A program made the translations under genes and the position numbers. Shown here piece after piece: positions 1-10,880 of a stretch of DNA of 64,000 bases (within the stretch, counting starts at the first letter, position 1; the number at the start of each line of letters is the position of its first letter). The notes beneath the pieces were generated by a model. The model was not told the origin of the DNA and did no database searches. It saw only the letters and a list, made by a program, of their open reading frames with translations. Source of the stretch: an uncultured Pseudoxanthomonas sp. Its GTDB lineage: Bacteria; Pseudomonadota; Gammaproteobacteria; Xanthomonadales; Xanthomonadaceae. The stretch covers positions 62,001 to 126,000 of the forward strand of contig CAMLGZ010000004.1 in the NCBI GenBank assembly GCA_946479745.1, written 5' to 3'.

Positions 1-1
1 G

Positions 2-1534
2 ACGATTTTCCAGGCCGCCGTCGACGACCTGGTGATAGAGAACAACTGCGTACGCGGCGCCATTACCCAGACTGGGCTGCGTTTCGACGCGCCGTCGGTG
101 GTGCTGACCGCGGGCACTTTTCTTGCCGGCAAGATCCATGTCGGCGAAACGCAGTACGCTGCCGGCCGCGCTGGCGATCCGCCCGCCACAGCGTTGGCGC
201 ACAAGCTCCGCGAAGGCCTGTTCGTCGTCGATCGTCTGAAGACCGGCACACCGCCGCGCATCGACGGCCGCTCGCTGGACTATTCGATGATGGAAGAACA
301 GCCCGGCGACGATCCGCTGCCGGTAATGTCCTTCGTCGGCGACGCCGCGCAGCATCCGCGCCAGGTGTCGTGCTGGATCACCCACACCAGCGAGCGCACG
401 CACGAAATCATCCGCAACGCGCTACATCGCTCGCCGCTGTACAGCGGGCAGATAGAAGGCATCGGCCCGCGCTACTGCCCGTCCATCGAAGACAAAGTGG
501 TGCGTTTCGCCGAAAAGGCCTCGCATCAGATCTTCGTCGAACCGGAAGGCCTGGATGTCGCCGAAATCTACCCCAACGGCATCTCCACCTCGCTGCCGTT
601 CGACGTGCAGTTGGAGCTGGTACGCAGCATCCGCGGCATGGAACAGGCGCACATCACGCGGCCTGGCTACGCCATCGAATACGACTTCTTCGATCCGCGC
701 GGATTGAAATCGTCGCTGGAGACCAAGGCCGTGGCCGGCTTGTTTTTCGCCGGGCAGATCAACGGCACCACCGGCTACGAGGAAGCCGCCGCGCAGGGAT
801 TGATCGCCGGCCTCAACGCCGCGCGGCAGGTGCAGCAGAAAGAAGCATGGTGTCCGCGTCGCGACGAAGCCTATATCGGCGTGCTGATCGACGACCTGAT
901 CACCAACGGCACCAAGGAGCCGTACCGCATGTTCACCAGCCGCGCGGAATACCGCCTACAGCTGCGCGAAGACAATGCGGATCTGCGTCTGACCGAAATC
1001 GGTCGCGGCCTGGGCCTGGTCGATGAAGCGCGCTGGCAGAAATTCGATACCAAGCGCGAAGCCATCGAGCGCGAGAACGAACGTCTGCGCGCGGTTTGGG
1101 TGACGCCTGGAAACGCACTGGGGCGCGAAGTCGAAGCGACGCTGGGCATCGCGGTCAGCCGCGAAACCACAGTGCTGGACATGATCAAGCGCCCCGAGCT
1201 GGACTACGCCAAGCTGGTGTCGGTGCCTTCGATCGGACCCGGCGTGGAAGACGCCAAGGTCGCCGAACAGGTGGAGATCGGAGTGAAGTATTCCGGTTAT
1301 CTGGACCGTCAGCGCGAAGAAATAGAGCGCCAGCAGCGCAACGAAGACACTGCCATTCCGTCGGGCTTCGACTATGCCGGCGTGCGCGGCCTGTCCTTCG
1401 AAGTGCTGCAGAAGCTGGAACGCGTACAGCCGCAGACCGTCGGCCAAGCGCAGCGCATTCCCGGCATGACGCCTGCAGCGATTTCGCTGCTGCTGGTGCA
1501 TCTGACCCGCGCACGCCGCAGCCGCGTGGCTTAA
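2..1534 (+). CDS. mnmG: tRNA uridine-5-carboxymethylaminomethyl(34) synthesis enzyme MnmG (5' end cut off)
   Basis: The reading frame is open from base 2, so the first ~120 residues, including the Rossmann FAD motif, lie outside the window; about 510 residues remain. MnmG with MnmE modifies U34 in the wobble position of certain tRNAs, using FAD and methylene-tetrahydrofolate. Visible family signatures are [23 protein letters not shown] with its conserved Cys, and the [21 protein letters not shown] block, which is broken here for length but intact in the frame. The helical C-terminal part that docks MnmE is complete. A palindromic repeat follows the TAA within 10 bases, and the next gene (tex) is convergent, so mnmG ends its transcription unit here. 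Confidence 0.97.
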   Translation, partial: TIFQAAVDDLVIENNCVRGAITQTGLRFDAPSVVLTAGTFLAGKIHVGETQYAAGRAGDPPATALAHKLREGLFVVDRLKTGTPPRIDGRSLDYSMMEEQPGDDPLPVMSFVGDAAQHPRQVSCWITHTSERTHEIIRNALHRSPLYSGQIEGIGPRYCPSIEDKVVRFAEKASHQIFVEPEGLDVAEIYPNGISTSLPFDVQLELVRSIRGMEQAHITRPGYAIEYDFFDPRGLKSSLETKAVAGLFFAGQINGTTGYEEAAAQGLIAGLNAARQVQQKEAWCPRRDEAYIGVLIDDLITNGTKEPYRMFTSRAEYRLQLREDNADLRLTEIGRGLGLVDEARWQKFDTKREAIERENERLRAVWVTPGNALGREVEATLGIAVSRETTVLDMIKRPELDYAKLVSVPSIGPGVEDAKVAEQVEIGVKYSGYLDRQREEIERQQRNEDTAIPSGFDYAGVRGLSFEVLQKLERVQPQTVGQAQRIPGMTPAAISLLLVHLTRARRSRVA

Positions 1535-1542
1535 ACGAAACC

Positions 1543-1619
1543 TGTAGGAGCGGGCCCTGCCCGCGACGCCTTTTATCGCGGCGTCACGAAGAGCGTCGCG
1601 GGCAGGGCCCGCTCCTACA
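1543..1619. repeat. Palindromic repeat, family A (TGTAGGAGCGGGC)
   Basis: Two arms (TGTAGGAGCGGGCCCTGC and its reverse complement) enclose a short spacer that itself holds a GCGTCGCGG inverted repeat. It sits between the convergent ends of mnmG and tex and could act as a bidirectional transcript end. A near-identical copy is at 43855-43931 and a diverged one at 60250-60332. REP-like elements of this sort are common in Xanthomonadales. Confidence 0.9.
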
Positions 1620-1625
1620 GGGCCG

Positions 1626-3980
1626 CTAGCTTTGCTTGGCGCGTGCGAAGGCCGCCGCCAGCGCATTGTTGACGGGCGCTTGTTGTGGACGGACGGTTGT
1701 AGCCTGCTTTCCATTGCGCTGTTCCGACTTCCTGTCGCGCGCCGGTCCTGTATCGCGTCGCGAATTTTCCTGCGCGGGTTTGACCACCGGCACATCCTCC
1801 AGCCGCCGCGTCAACGCGATCCGCTTGCGCGGAATATCCACTTCCAGCACGCGCACCTTGACGATGTCGCCGGCCTTGACCACGTCGCGCGGGTCTTTCA
1901 CGTAAGTGTCGGACAGTGCCGAGATGTGGACCAGGCCATCCTGGTGCACGCCGATATCGACGAACGCACCGAAGGCGGCGACGTTGGTGACCACGCCTTC
2001 CAGAATCATGCCGGCCTTCAGGTGCTTGATCTCCTCTACGCCTTCGGCGAAACGAGCGGCCTTGAATTCGGGGCGCGGATCGCGGCCGGGTTTCTCCAGC
2101 TCCTTGAGGATGTCGCGCACGGTGGGCACGCCGAACTTCTCGTCGGTAAACGACTCCGGCTTCAACCCGCGTAGATAGCCGCTGTCGCCGATCAACTGCT
2201 TCACCGCGCGACCGCTGTCCTTTACGATGCGCTCGACCACCGGATACGCTTCCGGGTGCACCGAAGACCCGTCCAGCGGTTCGTCGCCATCGGCGATACG
2301 CAGGAAGCCGGCGCATTGCTCGAAGGTCTTCTCGCCCAGGCGCGGTACTTTCAACAGTTCGCGGCGGCGCTTGAACGGGCCGTTCTGGTCGCGATGCAGC
2401 ACGATGTTTTCCGCCACCGAAGCGGACAACCCGGACACGCGCGAAAGCAGCGCGGCCGAGGCGGTGTTCACATGCACGCCGACCGCGTTCACGCAGTCCT
2501 CCACGCGCGCATCCAGCGCGCGCGCCATGCGGTAGGGATCCACGTCGTGCTGGTACTGGCCCACGCCTATCGCCTTGGGTTCTATCTTCACCAGTTCGGC
2601 CAGCGGGTCCTGCAGCCGGCGCGCGATGGACACCGCTCCGCGCAGGCTCACGTCCAGTTCCGGGAATTCCTTCGCCGCCAGTTCCGAGGCCGAATACACC
2701 GAAGCGCCGGCTTCGCTTACCACGATCTTCTGCAGCTTCAGCTCGGGATGCTTGCCGATCACTTCGCCGGCCAGCTTGTCGGTCTCGCGCGAGGCGGTGC
2801 CGTTGCCGATGGCGATCAGCTCCACGCGGTGCTGGACGCATAGTTTGTGCAAAGAATGCAACGACTGGTCCCATTGCTTGCGCGGTTCATGCGGATAGAT
2901 CGTGTCCGTCGCCACCAGCTTGCCGGTGCGGTCCACCACCGCGACTTTCACGCCGGTGCGAATACCCGGATCCAGGCCCATCACCGTACGTGCGCCGGCC
3001 GGGGCGGCCAGCAGCAGATCCTTCAGATTGTCGCCGAAGATCGCGATGGCTTCGGCTTCGGCTTTCTCGCGCGCCTGGCTGAAAAGATCCAGCAACAGAT
3101 GCAGGTGCAGTTTCGCGCGCCAGGTCATGCGGCAGCTGTCCAGCAGCCAGCGGTCGGCGGAACGGCCCTGATCGCTGACGCCGGCATGCAGCGCTACGCG
3201 GCCGTCGCCGTACAGATGTCCGGCTTCCGCATCCTTGCCCGGATCCAGGTCGAGATACAGGATTTCTTCCTTGCGTGCGCGGAACAACGCCAGCAAACGG
3301 TGCGATGGAATCTTCGCCAGCGCTTCGCTGTGTTCGAAATAATCGCGGTACTTGGCGCCGGCTTCTTCCTTGCCCTCGGCCACGCGTGCGCGGATCACAC
3401 CCGCTTCGCCCAGCCAGTTGCGCAGCTCGCCCACCAGAGCGGGATCTTCGCCCCAGCGCTCCATCAGAATCGCGCGCGCGCCGTCCAGCGCAGCCTTGCT
3501 GTCGGCCACGCCCTTGTCGGCGTCGACGAAACCGGCGGCGAAGGTTTCCGGCGCCTGGGTGGGATCGGCCAGCAATCCGTCGGCCAGCGGCTCCAGCCCG
3601 GCTTCACGGGCGATCTGCGCGCGGGTACGGCGCTTGGGTTTGTACGGCAGATACAGATCTTCCAACCGCGCCTTGCTGTCGGCAGCCTCTATCTCGGCGC
3701 GCAATGCGTCGCTCAGCTTGCCCTGTTCTTCGATGCTGACCAGCACGGTGGCGCGGCGGTCTTCCAGCTCGCGCAGGTAAACCAGGCGCGTTTCCAGATT
3801 ACGCAGTTGGGTGTCGTCCAATCCACCGGTGATTTCCTTGCGGTAGCGGGCGATGAAGGGAACGCTGGCGCCTTCGTCCAGCAGCGCGATGGCGGCCAGG
3901 GCCTGCGCGGTCTGGGCACCGATCTCCGCGGCGATGGTGCGGGCGATGTGCTGGGCGAGTTGCTTTGGGGTGTCCTTCAT
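1626..3980 (-). CDS. tex: Tex family RNA-binding transcription accessory protein
   Basis: 784 residues, normal for Tex. Order of parts: N-terminal helical Tex domain, a YqgF/RNase H-like domain with [17 protein letters not shown], helix-hairpin-helix repeats, and a C-terminal S1 RNA-binding domain (about residues 655-725, [19 protein letters not shown]) followed by a disordered basic tail. Tex proteins bind nucleic acid and act in transcription and expression of virulence or stress genes; no catalytic activity is established. The chosen start begins [16 protein letters not shown], matching the family N-terminus; the open frame extends upstream without homology. It lies downstream of, and on the same strand as, the tam cluster but with a 180-bp repeat-containing gap, so it probably has its own promoter. 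Confidence 0.93.
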   Translation of the reverse strand: MKDTPKQLAQHIARTIAAEIGAQTAQALAAIALLDEGASVPFIARYRKEITGGLDDTQLRNLETRLVYLRELEDRRATVLVSIEEQGKLSDALRAEIEAADSKARLEDLYLPYKPKRRTRAQIAREAGLEPLADGLLADPTQAPETFAAGFVDADKGVADSKAALDGARAILMERWGEDPALVGELRNWLGEAGVIRARVAEGKEEAGAKYRDYFEHSEALAKIPSHRLLALFRARKEEILYLDLDPGKDAEAGHLYGDGRVALHAGVSDQGRSADRWLLDSCRMTWRAKLHLHLLLDLFSQAREKAEAEAIAIFGDNLKDLLLAAPAGARTVMGLDPGIRTGVKVAVVDRTGKLVATDTIYPHEPRKQWDQSLHSLHKLCVQHRVELIAIGNGTASRETDKLAGEVIGKHPELKLQKIVVSEAGASVYSASELAAKEFPELDVSLRGAVSIARRLQDPLAELVKIEPKAIGVGQYQHDVDPYRMARALDARVEDCVNAVGVHVNTASAALLSRVSGLSASVAENIVLHRDQNGPFKRRRELLKVPRLGEKTFEQCAGFLRIADGDEPLDGSSVHPEAYPVVERIVKDSGRAVKQLIGDSGYLRGLKPESFTDEKFGVPTVRDILKELEKPGRDPRPEFKAARFAEGVEEIKHLKAGMILEGVVTNVAAFGAFVDIGVHQDGLVHISALSDTYVKDPRDVVKAGDIVKVRVLEVDIPRKRIALTRRLEDVPVVKPAQENSRRDTGPARDRKSEQRNGKQATTVRPQQAPVNNALAAAFARAKQS

Positions 3981-4137
3981 TGCGTTCGTTCGAATTCGTG
4001 AGTGGCAGACACCGATTGTGGCGGTCGTAGCGCGTAGAGGGAACCCGTTGACAGGAAGGCAATTGCGGGTTTCGAGGTTGCACAATTCATAGTGTGGGAG
4101 CGACGAGCTCGCCATGAACAAAGACAAAGGTTGTCGC

Positions 4138-4158
4138 AGGGCGGGCATTGCCCGCCCT
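4138..4158. repeat. Short palindrome AGGGCGGGCATTGCCCGCCCT
   Basis: A 10-base arm, GC-rich and nearly perfect, lies just 3' of the AlkZ-like gene stop. The same GCGGGCATTGCCCGCC core recurs at 44329-44377. The adjacent 4094-4105 carries a half site like repeat family A (GTGGGAGCGACG). The gap 3981-4162 otherwise holds nothing I recognise. Confidence 0.6.
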
Positions 4159-4162
4159 ACGA

Positions 4163-5257
4163 TCATGTTTCCGCCAGTTTCATCTGCACCGGCAAGCCGA
4201 TGAAATCGCCGTAGCGGCGCGCGGCCTTGTCCAGCGATTTCAGTTCCTTCTTGAGCAAGACGCGGAACGGACTCAACTCCACCGTCACTCCGCTCTTGTC
4301 GATGTTGCGCTTCCAGGTGCCGACGATGCGTCCCCCGATCACTATGCCGGCATTGAACAGACCGTTGATGCCGATGACCTGCGGGCTGAAGCGCGCTTCC
4401 ACGGCCTCGCTGCGATCCTTGTAGGCGACCAGGTATTCGTCGAACGAAGGCAGCAGATGCGGATCGCCAGAAACATCGGCCGATTCAAGTTCTTCGCCCG
4501 AGTGCAGATAGAGCCGGCCATCGATGATTTCCCGGGTCAGATCGGCGGCGGCCAGTTCGATGGCCAGCTGCACGTCCTTGACCGTCAACCCCGACCACCA
4601 TGCGAAATCCTGCGCCGTGGCCGGCCCGTGGCTGTGGAAATAACGGCGCGCCAGCTCCGCAAGCGCCTGTTCGCGTTCCATCGTGCGGCTATCGGGAATC
4701 CAGTGATCCAGCAGCACGAAGGTCGGTTGCTTGTCCGCGCGCGGACCCAGGCACAGCAGACCTTCCTGGGCCAGGCGTCCGGTAATGTGGATGCCGCGCT
4801 GGCGAGCGGTGGCGATGCCGGCTTCTTCAAGCTTCGCGTACACCTCGCCGCGCGTCAGCCGCTGCCCATCGCGCAAGGCCTTCACCAGCACCTTTCGGCA
4901 GCGGGCGAGTACGGTATCGTCCAGGTCGAATTCGCGCTGCAGCCGCGACTTGTTGTTGGCGATGACGCGCGGCGCCATCAATGCCGACATCCAGCGCACG
5001 TCTTCGGCGGCCAGAAAATGCAGCGTGCCGCGCATCGGCCAGGTGCGGACTATGCGGCCTTCGGTAATGGCCTGTTCCACCGACGCCTGCGTCGCTTCGC
5101 GCGTGCGCAGGCCGATGGCCCACAGCGCCGCGGCGTAGTCCTGCGCCTGCATGGCACCGAGCCAGGAAACGACTTCCACCGGCGATTCGAATTCGCCGCT
5201 GGCGATGCGTTGCCGTTGCAGGCGAAGTTGCGCGATTCGGGAGACCTTCGTCGTCAT
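4163..5257 (-). CDS. Winged-helix DNA glycosylase homologue of the AlkZ/YcaQ family (HTH_42)
   Basis: 364 residues. The protein shows the HTH_42 (DUF1006) fold signature: [18 protein letters not shown] near the N-terminus, [17 protein letters not shown], and the C-terminal [11 protein letters not shown] and GRIVGTWKR blocks. Family members excise alkylated bases or unhook interstrand crosslinks; AlkZ of Streptomyces albus guards against azinomycin B. The catalytic motif in the AlkZ-like branch is Q-x-Q, whereas the YcaQ branch has Q-x-D; here Gln37-Ala-Gln39 is present, placing it with the AlkZ-like branch. The start is 14 bases after the tamB stop, so it is likely cotranscribed with tamA-tamB. 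The substrate cannot be told from sequence. Confidence 0.82.
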   Translation of the reverse strand: MTTKVSRIAQLRLQRQRIASGEFESPVEVVSWLGAMQAQDYAAALWAIGLRTREATQASVEQAITEGRIVRTWPMRGTLHFLAAEDVRWMSALMAPRVIANNKSRLQREFDLDDTVLARCRKVLVKALRDGQRLTRGEVYAKLEEAGIATARQRGIHITGRLAQEGLLCLGPRADKQPTFVLLDHWIPDSRTMEREQALAELARRYFHSHGPATAQDFAWWSGLTVKDVQLAIELAAADLTREIIDGRLYLHSGEELESADVSGDPHLLPSFDEYLVAYKDRSEAVEARFSPQVIGINGLFNAGIVIGGRIVGTWKRNIDKSGVTVELSPFRVLLKKELKSLDKAARRYGDFIGLPVQMKLAET

Positions 5258-5271
5258 ATTCCCGCCGCTTC

Positions 5272-8200
5272 CTATTTTTCCTTGCGCCAGTTCAACGAGC
5301 CGCGCGTTTCCACCGTGCTCGATTCGATCTCCGCGTCGAAACCCTTGCGCAATAGATATTTCAGCGTGATCGCCGAACCGCCGCCCACCATCGATACGCC
5401 ATAGCTGACGTAGAGCTTGGGCGACAGATACTTGCCCACCCCGAACACCGAGCCGCCCAGGGTGCGCGATTCCAGTACGCCCGCATCGTCCAGACCGATC
5501 TTGGCGCCCAGCTGCGAGGCCAGCAGGCCGGCGCCGGCACCAAGCGCGGTGGAGGCGGCATTGATCTTCCGGGTTTCATCGGTACTTGCGGTATTCAAGG
5601 AACGGCCCAGCACCAGGTAGGCCAGCGCCGCCGATTCGTCCATGGCAGGATTCGACCAGATGGTCGCCTTGGGGCTGCCCGCGCGACCGGTGACATCGAT
5701 GCCGGCAGTGACGCCGGCGCTGACCACTTCGCGCTCGGCGCGGATGTTGATGCGCGGGTCGGAAACCGCGTTGTTGCTCCACACCAGTTCGCCGCGGGTG
5801 ATGTTCAATTTCTGTCCGTAGGCGGTGTAACGCCCGTCCACATCCAGGCGCCCGGTGGCCACCATTTCGCGGCCGATGCGCGAACGCACGTTCATGGTGC
5901 CGGCCAGGGTGCCGTCCAGTCCGTAGCCTTTCAACTTCACCGCATCGCCCAGGGTGATGGCCATGTCCAGGTCCAGGCGCGAACTGGGCGTGCGCTCGGG
6001 ATCGGCCGGATCCAGCACCACCACGTCTTCGGACACCGAAACGCCATCGTCGAGTTTCTCCACGTCGATGCTGGCCGACGGCACCACCACCTTGCCGCGT
6101 ACCTGGATGGTGTTGTTGGCGAAACCCACCTGCAGATCCGGCGAAGCGACAGCCTGCAGCTCGGTAGTGTCGGAAATCAGGAAGTCCTTGCCGCGGATAT
6201 TGAATTGCAGCGGCGAGCCTTCCACCTTCCAGTCCAGTGCGCCGTCCACACTCAAGGTGCCGCCGTTGACGGTGCCCCCGGTGGAGGAGACCGATTTAAG
6301 CGTGCCGTCGATGCGCGCGCTGCCGTCGGCCTGGGCGTCCAGATTGACGACGCCATCGGTCAGAGTGATGCCCAGCGAGGGAAGCTCGCCCTTGAACTCG
6401 GTGAGCTGTGCGTCGCCGCTCAGCGCGGGCGTGCCGCGCGTGCCGGCAAGACCTACGTGGCCTTGCAGCTTGCCGGTGGGACGCACCAGATCCGGTGAGA
6501 ACAATTCCAGCCAGAACAGACGCGAGTTATGGAAATAGATGTCGCCTTTCAGCGGCGCGAACTCGTCCCAGCCGGTGGCGATAGTGGCGTCGACGAAGCC
6601 GTCGCCCTTGAAGCCGGTGCCCAGCCGGCCCTTGATGGTCTGCGGATTGAAATCGGCATCCAGGGTGAAGTTGTCGTAGCGCACGATCTCGCCGCGCGCG
6701 TTGTTGCCCAGCTTCAGGCCACCATCGAGCGAACTCAGGTGCAGTTCTCCCACCCATGCGTTGCCGGCCGGTTTCACCGATCCTTCCAGCTTGATCTCTC
6801 CGCGCAGGGTGAGCGGCCGGCCGTTGTTGGGCGGCAGCCAGGGCTGCACCAGAGTCAGCGGCAGGGCATCGGCATGCACCTGTATTCCCTGTTTCGGCCA
6901 GTTGGCCTGCGCGCACAGTGCGCCGCCGCCGCTGGCGGCCAGGCACGCGGGGGAAAGCGTGAATGCTGAGCCGTTCTGCGCATAACGCGCGGCTTGCTGC
7001 AGGCGCCAGCTGCTGCCCTTCGAGGGCGTGAGTTGCAAAGCGTCCAGGCTGCCCTGCCAGTTGGCGCCGCGCTTCAATACGGTGCCGGCCAACGAGACCG
7101 ACCCCATCGCATTGTTGGCGTCGCCATCGAAATGCAGGTTCTCCACCGCACCGCGCGCGTCCACACGCACGCTGTCCAGGACCATGCCGACGTGGACCGC
7201 CGAACCGCGCACCGCCAGTTCGCCGTTGCTGCCGGTCCACGGCAGGCGGCCACGCACGCTAAGCGACTCGGCGCTGTAGCCGCTCCACTTCAAACCGCTG
7301 CCGGTGAGATCGGCATCCACGTTGGGCGCATTGCGCGTACCGGTCAGCTTCAGCGTGCCGGCGATGCTGCCATTGGCCTCCGGCAACAGATCGTCCAGAT
7401 GCAGGGGCTGCAGGCGTGCGTCTATATCCAACCGGTCGCCGACTTTTCCCTTTGCATCCACGCGGCTGTTGCCGAGAGAGAGCGCCAGTTCGCCCTCGCC
7501 CTGATCGCCGTGCAGCGCGAATTTGCCGCGGCCGTCCAGCTTGCCTCCGCGCAGATTGCCGCCGAGCCTGGGTACGTCCAGCGTCGCATCGAAGCCGCCA
7601 GTCTCGCGCGCCTGGCCTTTGCTGGCGAGATTTCCGGAGACGTTGCCCTTCCAGTCGGCCAGAAAATAACCCGGATCGAAACCGGCCAGCTTCGCGCCCA
7701 GGTCCCACCGCAGTTCCGGCTCCCAGCCCACAGTGCCGGTAGCGTCCAGGGTGCCGGTCGGCATCTTCGCTTGCAACTTGTGCAGCACCAGCTGCCGGTC
7801 ATCGCCGCGGCCGTCGAAGTCGACCGTGGCCTTCTGTTTTTCGCGTACCAGCACAGCTTTGCCGATCGCCGCCCAGGCTTTCATTTGACCGGCGATGCCA
7901 AGGTCGGCGTCGGCGCCGATCTGCGTCTGCGCATCCTGGCCCCAACGCAGGCCGCGCGCATTGGCGGAGAACTTGAATACAGGATTCTCGGGATCCTTGA
8001 AGTCGGCGCGCCCGCGCAGCGTGGTCAGTCCATCGAAAGCGCGCACCGCCAGCGGCTCCACGGTCAGCACTTCATCGGCGATGCGGATCTTCGAAGGTTC
8101 GATCAACGCGATGAAGCCGCCCTGCGCGATGCGGCCCTGCAGGTCGGCGCCGCCGCCGGCACCTTTCGCTTTGAGGTCGAAGGCCAGCGGCATGCTGTCC

Positions 8201-9099
8201 TCGACGAGTCCCAGCAACGCCAGATCCAACGCTTCGGTCTTGCCGCTGAAGCTCCAGGTGGGGTTGTCTTCACCGCGCACGCCCAGCATCACCCGCACGG
8301 GTGCTGGCGCGTTGCCGGCCAGGCCCATATCCATGCTTTTTCGATTTCCCCGCGCCACCAGCCCAAGCCTCGCGGGCGTGCGGCCAAGCGATGCCGGGAA
8401 GACCGCCGTCGCCACCACATCGGTGGCGTAGCCCTTGCGCGGCTCGTAGCCGCCGTTGATGGCGATGCGCCCGCGATCGCTGTCGATCGCCAGTTTCTCG
8501 GCCTTGAAGTAGCCGTCGCCGATATCGATGCCGCCGCGCGCGCGCCGGATGTCGATCAACGGCTGCGTGCTCTGGGTGATGCGAAAACCATCGATCGCCA
8601 GGGTGTCGGCCTGGATGGCGAGCGGCATCTCGATCTGCGGCAGCAGCTCGGGCCAGGTGGGCAGCTTGAAGGGTTCGTCGCTCTTGGGAATGTCCAGCGT
8701 CGCGTTGGTCACCTGCAGCGCGTCCAGCCGCAAACGCCGGCCGAGCAGCGGCCGCAGATCCGGATCCAGGTACACGCGCTCGGCGGTGAAATGGATCTTC
8801 TCGTAGCGGAAATCCACCCCATGCAGCGTCAGCGGGCCGGCTAGCGGGCCCTCTGCCTTTTTCCAGGTGAAGGAAGAACCAGCCGGCAGCCGCACGATGA
8901 TCTGATTCAGCAGCACATCGCGTCCGGCGACGGTCTGCAATAACCAGTACAGCGCCACCGCCAGCAACAATGTCACGGCCAGCGAAGCGAACGCGCTGCG
9001 CACGGCCAGTGTGCGCATGCGCGCGCGGCGACGCGCACGCAGCTCGGCGATGCGGGCTTCGTGCTCCTCCGGGCTCACGTCGTCAGGGCGATGGTTCAA
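5272..9099 (-). CDS. tamB: Translocation and assembly module inner-membrane protein TamB
   Basis: 1275 residues. A cytoplasmic Arg-rich N-terminus is followed by one transmembrane helix (about residues 34-56), a very long repetitive beta-rich periplasmic part typical of the AsmA/TamB group, and a C-terminal DUF490 domain ending in a beta-rich segment with Y-L-L-R-K. TamB spans the periplasm and works with TamA in outer-membrane protein insertion and, as a bridge-like protein, in lipid transport. The start codon is TTG: the tamA stop and this start share TTGA (9096-9099), so the two genes are translationally coupled. No in-frame ATG fits the family N-terminus better. Confidence 0.93.
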   Translation of the reverse strand: MNHRPDDVSPEEHEARIAELRARRRARMRTLAVRSAFASLAVTLLLAVALYWLLQTVAGRDVLLNQIIVRLPAGSSFTWKKAEGPLAGPLTLHGVDFRYEKIHFTAERVYLDPDLRPLLGRRLRLDALQVTNATLDIPKSDEPFKLPTWPELLPQIEMPLAIQADTLAIDGFRITQSTQPLIDIRRARGGIDIGDGYFKAEKLAIDSDRGRIAINGGYEPRKGYATDVVATAVFPASLGRTPARLGLVARGNRKSMDMGLAGNAPAPVRVMLGVRGEDNPTWSFSGKTEALDLALLGLVEDSMPLAFDLKAKGAGGGADLQGRIAQGGFIALIEPSKIRIADEVLTVEPLAVRAFDGLTTLRGRADFKDPENPVFKFSANARGLRWGQDAQTQIGADADLGIAGQMKAWAAIGKAVLVREKQKATVDFDGRGDDRQLVLHKLQAKMPTGTLDATGTVGWEPELRWDLGAKLAGFDPGYFLADWKGNVSGNLASKGQARETGGFDATLDVPRLGGNLRGGKLDGRGKFALHGDQGEGELALSLGNSRVDAKGKVGDRLDIDARLQPLHLDDLLPEANGSIAGTLKLTGTRNAPNVDADLTGSGLKWSGYSAESLSVRGRLPWTGSNGELAVRGSAVHVGMVLDSVRVDARGAVENLHFDGDANNAMGSVSLAGTVLKRGANWQGSLDALQLTPSKGSSWRLQQAARYAQNGSAFTLSPACLAASGGGALCAQANWPKQGIQVHADALPLTLVQPWLPPNNGRPLTLRGEIKLEGSVKPAGNAWVGELHLSSLDGGLKLGNNARGEIVRYDNFTLDADFNPQTIKGRLGTGFKGDGFVDATIATGWDEFAPLKGDIYFHNSRLFWLELFSPDLVRPTGKLQGHVGLAGTRGTPALSGDAQLTEFKGELPSLGITLTDGVVNLDAQADGSARIDGTLKSVSSTGGTVNGGTLSVDGALDWKVEGSPLQFNIRGKDFLISDTTELQAVASPDLQVGFANNTIQVRGKVVVPSASIDVEKLDDGVSVSEDVVVLDPADPERTPSSRLDLDMAITLGDAVKLKGYGLDGTLAGTMNVRSRIGREMVATGRLDVDGRYTAYGQKLNITRGELVWSNNAVSDPRINIRAEREVVSAGVTAGIDVTGRAGSPKATIWSNPAMDESAALAYLVLGRSLNTASTDETRKINAASTALGAGAGLLASQLGAKIGLDDAGVLESRTLGGSVFGVGKYLSPKLYVSYGVSMVGGGSAITLKYLLRKGFDAEIESSTVETRGSLNWRKEK

Positions 9100-10880
9100 A
9101 GGTCCGCTCCGATATTGAGGTAGAGCTGGAAGCTGGAATCCGGATCGTTCAGGCCATGCGCGATATCCACGCGGACCGGCCCCACCGGCGAACGCCAGCG
9201 CAGGCCGACGCCCACGCCGGTCTTCAGGTCCGGCGTGTCGTCGAAGGCGCTGCCGGTATCGACGAACACCGCGCCGCCCCAGGCGCTGCCCGGCAGGTAG
9301 TGTTCGTATTCCACGCTGCCGGTGACGATGTGCTTGGCGCCCAGGGCGTAGTCGTTGGGCAGGCGCGGGCCGACTTCGCGAAAGGCGTAGCCGCGCACGC
9401 TGCGGTCGCCGCCGGCGTAGAAGCGCAGACTGGGCGGCATGGCCACCAATGCGTTGGTATAGGTGGAGCCGAACTCGCCGCGCACCAGCAGGCGGTTGTT
9501 TTCGCCCATGCCGTGATACCAGCGTGCGATGGAATGCAGTTGCGCGAAACTGGCGTCGGAACCGACGCCCTCCACGCCGCCGCGCAGGGCGATGCTGCCG
9601 CTGATGCCCTTGCGCGGAAAGGTGCGGTTGTCCACGCTCGCGTATTGCCCGCTGATTTCCGGATAGGTCAGCGTGGAATACTGATAGTCCGGGGCGACGC
9701 CCGGCACCGTTTCGCCATAGCTCCAGCGTTCGCGCAGGGCATGCACCGAAGCGAGCAAGGTCCAGCGGTCATTGAGCTCGCCGCTGCGGCTACCCACCAG
9801 TTCCAGGCGGCGCGTATCGATGTAGTCGGTCTGTTCGTCGTAAGCCTGCAAGGCCACCGTGTACCAGCCATCCAGCCATTTGAACGCCGGGATACGGTAC
9901 TGGGTGATGAAGTTCTTGCGCTTCTGCGCGTAGTCCAGTTGCGTGGACAATTTGTGGCCGCGCGAATTCACGTAACGCCGCTCCAGCCCGAAGCGCACGC
10001 CGGCGCCGCTCTCGGTGCCGTAGCTCACGCCGGTGGTGTAGACGTCGCGCTTGGCCAGGGTGAGATTGACGTCGACCGGTACGCGGCCGTCCACCGCGTT
10101 TTCCGGTTTGGCCTGGATGTCGATGTTGTTGAAGTAGTCCAGGCCGACCAGCGATTCGCGCAGACGGTCCAGTTTGCCCTGGTGGAAATAGCTGCCTTCT
10201 TCCCAGTACACCAGTTTGTCCAGCAGGCCGGGCCGGAATTTGGTCTGGTGGAAGGTGGTCGGCCCCATGTCGTAGCGGATGCCGCTGGCCCAGGTCAGGT
10301 CGATATCGGCGGCGCGCTCGGCGCGGGTCACTTCGACGCGGCGATGGATGAAGTCCGCATCGAAATATCCGCGGTCGGCCAGCCGGCGTACGATCTGGGT
10401 CTTGCTGGTTTCGTAGGTGGTGTGGTCGAAGATGTCGCCGACTTGCGGATGGAACGCGGCCAGGTCTTCCTTGAGATAACGGTCGCTGCCGCCAGCGCCT
10501 TCGATGCTCAGGTCCGAATGCCGCACGCGCACCGGTTCGCCCTTGTCGACGGTGACGACCACGGTGATGTGCTCGTTCTCGCCGCCCGGCCGCGCGGCGT
10601 CCACGGCGATTTCAGGCGAGTAGTAACCGAACGGCTCCAGCGCTTCGCGCGCCTCGGCTTTGGCTTCGGTCATCAGGTATTCCAGCCGCGATTCGCCCTG
10701 GCGACGGCCGATGATGTCGTTCAGCGACAGGGCCACGTTGATGTTCTCGATCATCAACGCTTCGGTTTCGTTTTCCGGGTTCAAGCCGCGGACTTCGACC
10801 TTGTCGATGGTGGAAGCTGCCTGCGCCTGGCCGACGATGGTGAACAGAACGGCGGCGGCGAGCAGGGGGGATGAGCGCAT
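9096..10880 (-). CDS. tamA: Outer-membrane assembly factor TamA (Omp85 family)
   Basis: 594 residues. A signal peptide (MRSSPLLAAAVLFTIVGQAQA) precedes POTRA domains (to about residue 270) and a 16-strand Omp85 barrel. The barrel carries the conserved VRGY motif of substrate-binding loop 6 (GGDRSVRGYAFRE) and ends with an aromatic/hydrophobic C-terminus. TamA partners TamB to insert autotransporters and other outer-membrane proteins. The start at 10880 was chosen because the signal peptide begins there; the open frame continues upstream into repeat DNA with no homology. First gene of a probable tamA-tamB-glycosylase operon. Confidence 0.94.
   Translation of the reverse strand: MRSSPLLAAAVLFTIVGQAQAASTIDKVEVRGLNPENETEALMIENINVALSLNDIIGRRQGESRLEYLMTEAKAEAREALEPFGYYSPEIAVDAARPGGENEHITVVVTVDKGEPVRVRHSDLSIEGAGGSDRYLKEDLAAFHPQVGDIFDHTTYETSKTQIVRRLADRGYFDADFIHRRVEVTRAERAADIDLTWASGIRYDMGPTTFHQTKFRPGLLDKLVYWEEGSYFHQGKLDRLRESLVGLDYFNNIDIQAKPENAVDGRVPVDVNLTLAKRDVYTTGVSYGTESGAGVRFGLERRYVNSRGHKLSTQLDYAQKRKNFITQYRIPAFKWLDGWYTVALQAYDEQTDYIDTRRLELVGSRSGELNDRWTLLASVHALRERWSYGETVPGVAPDYQYSTLTYPEISGQYASVDNRTFPRKGISGSIALRGGVEGVGSDASFAQLHSIARWYHGMGENNRLLVRGEFGSTYTNALVAMPPSLRFYAGGDRSVRGYAFREVGPRLPNDYALGAKHIVTGSVEYEHYLPGSAWGGAVFVDTGSAFDDTPDLKTGVGVGLRWRSPVGPVRVDIAHGLNDPDSSFQLYLNIGADL

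Noticed and set aside
370..1026. Long open frame inside mnmG (218 codons)
   Set aside because: It is the +1 shadow of a GC-rich gene; no homology, Arg/His-rich composition typical of off-frame translation.
2847..4001. 384-codon frame antisense to tex
   Set aside because: Composition is that of an antisense shadow (Gln/His/Arg/Ala-rich); tex on the other strand is a clear family member.
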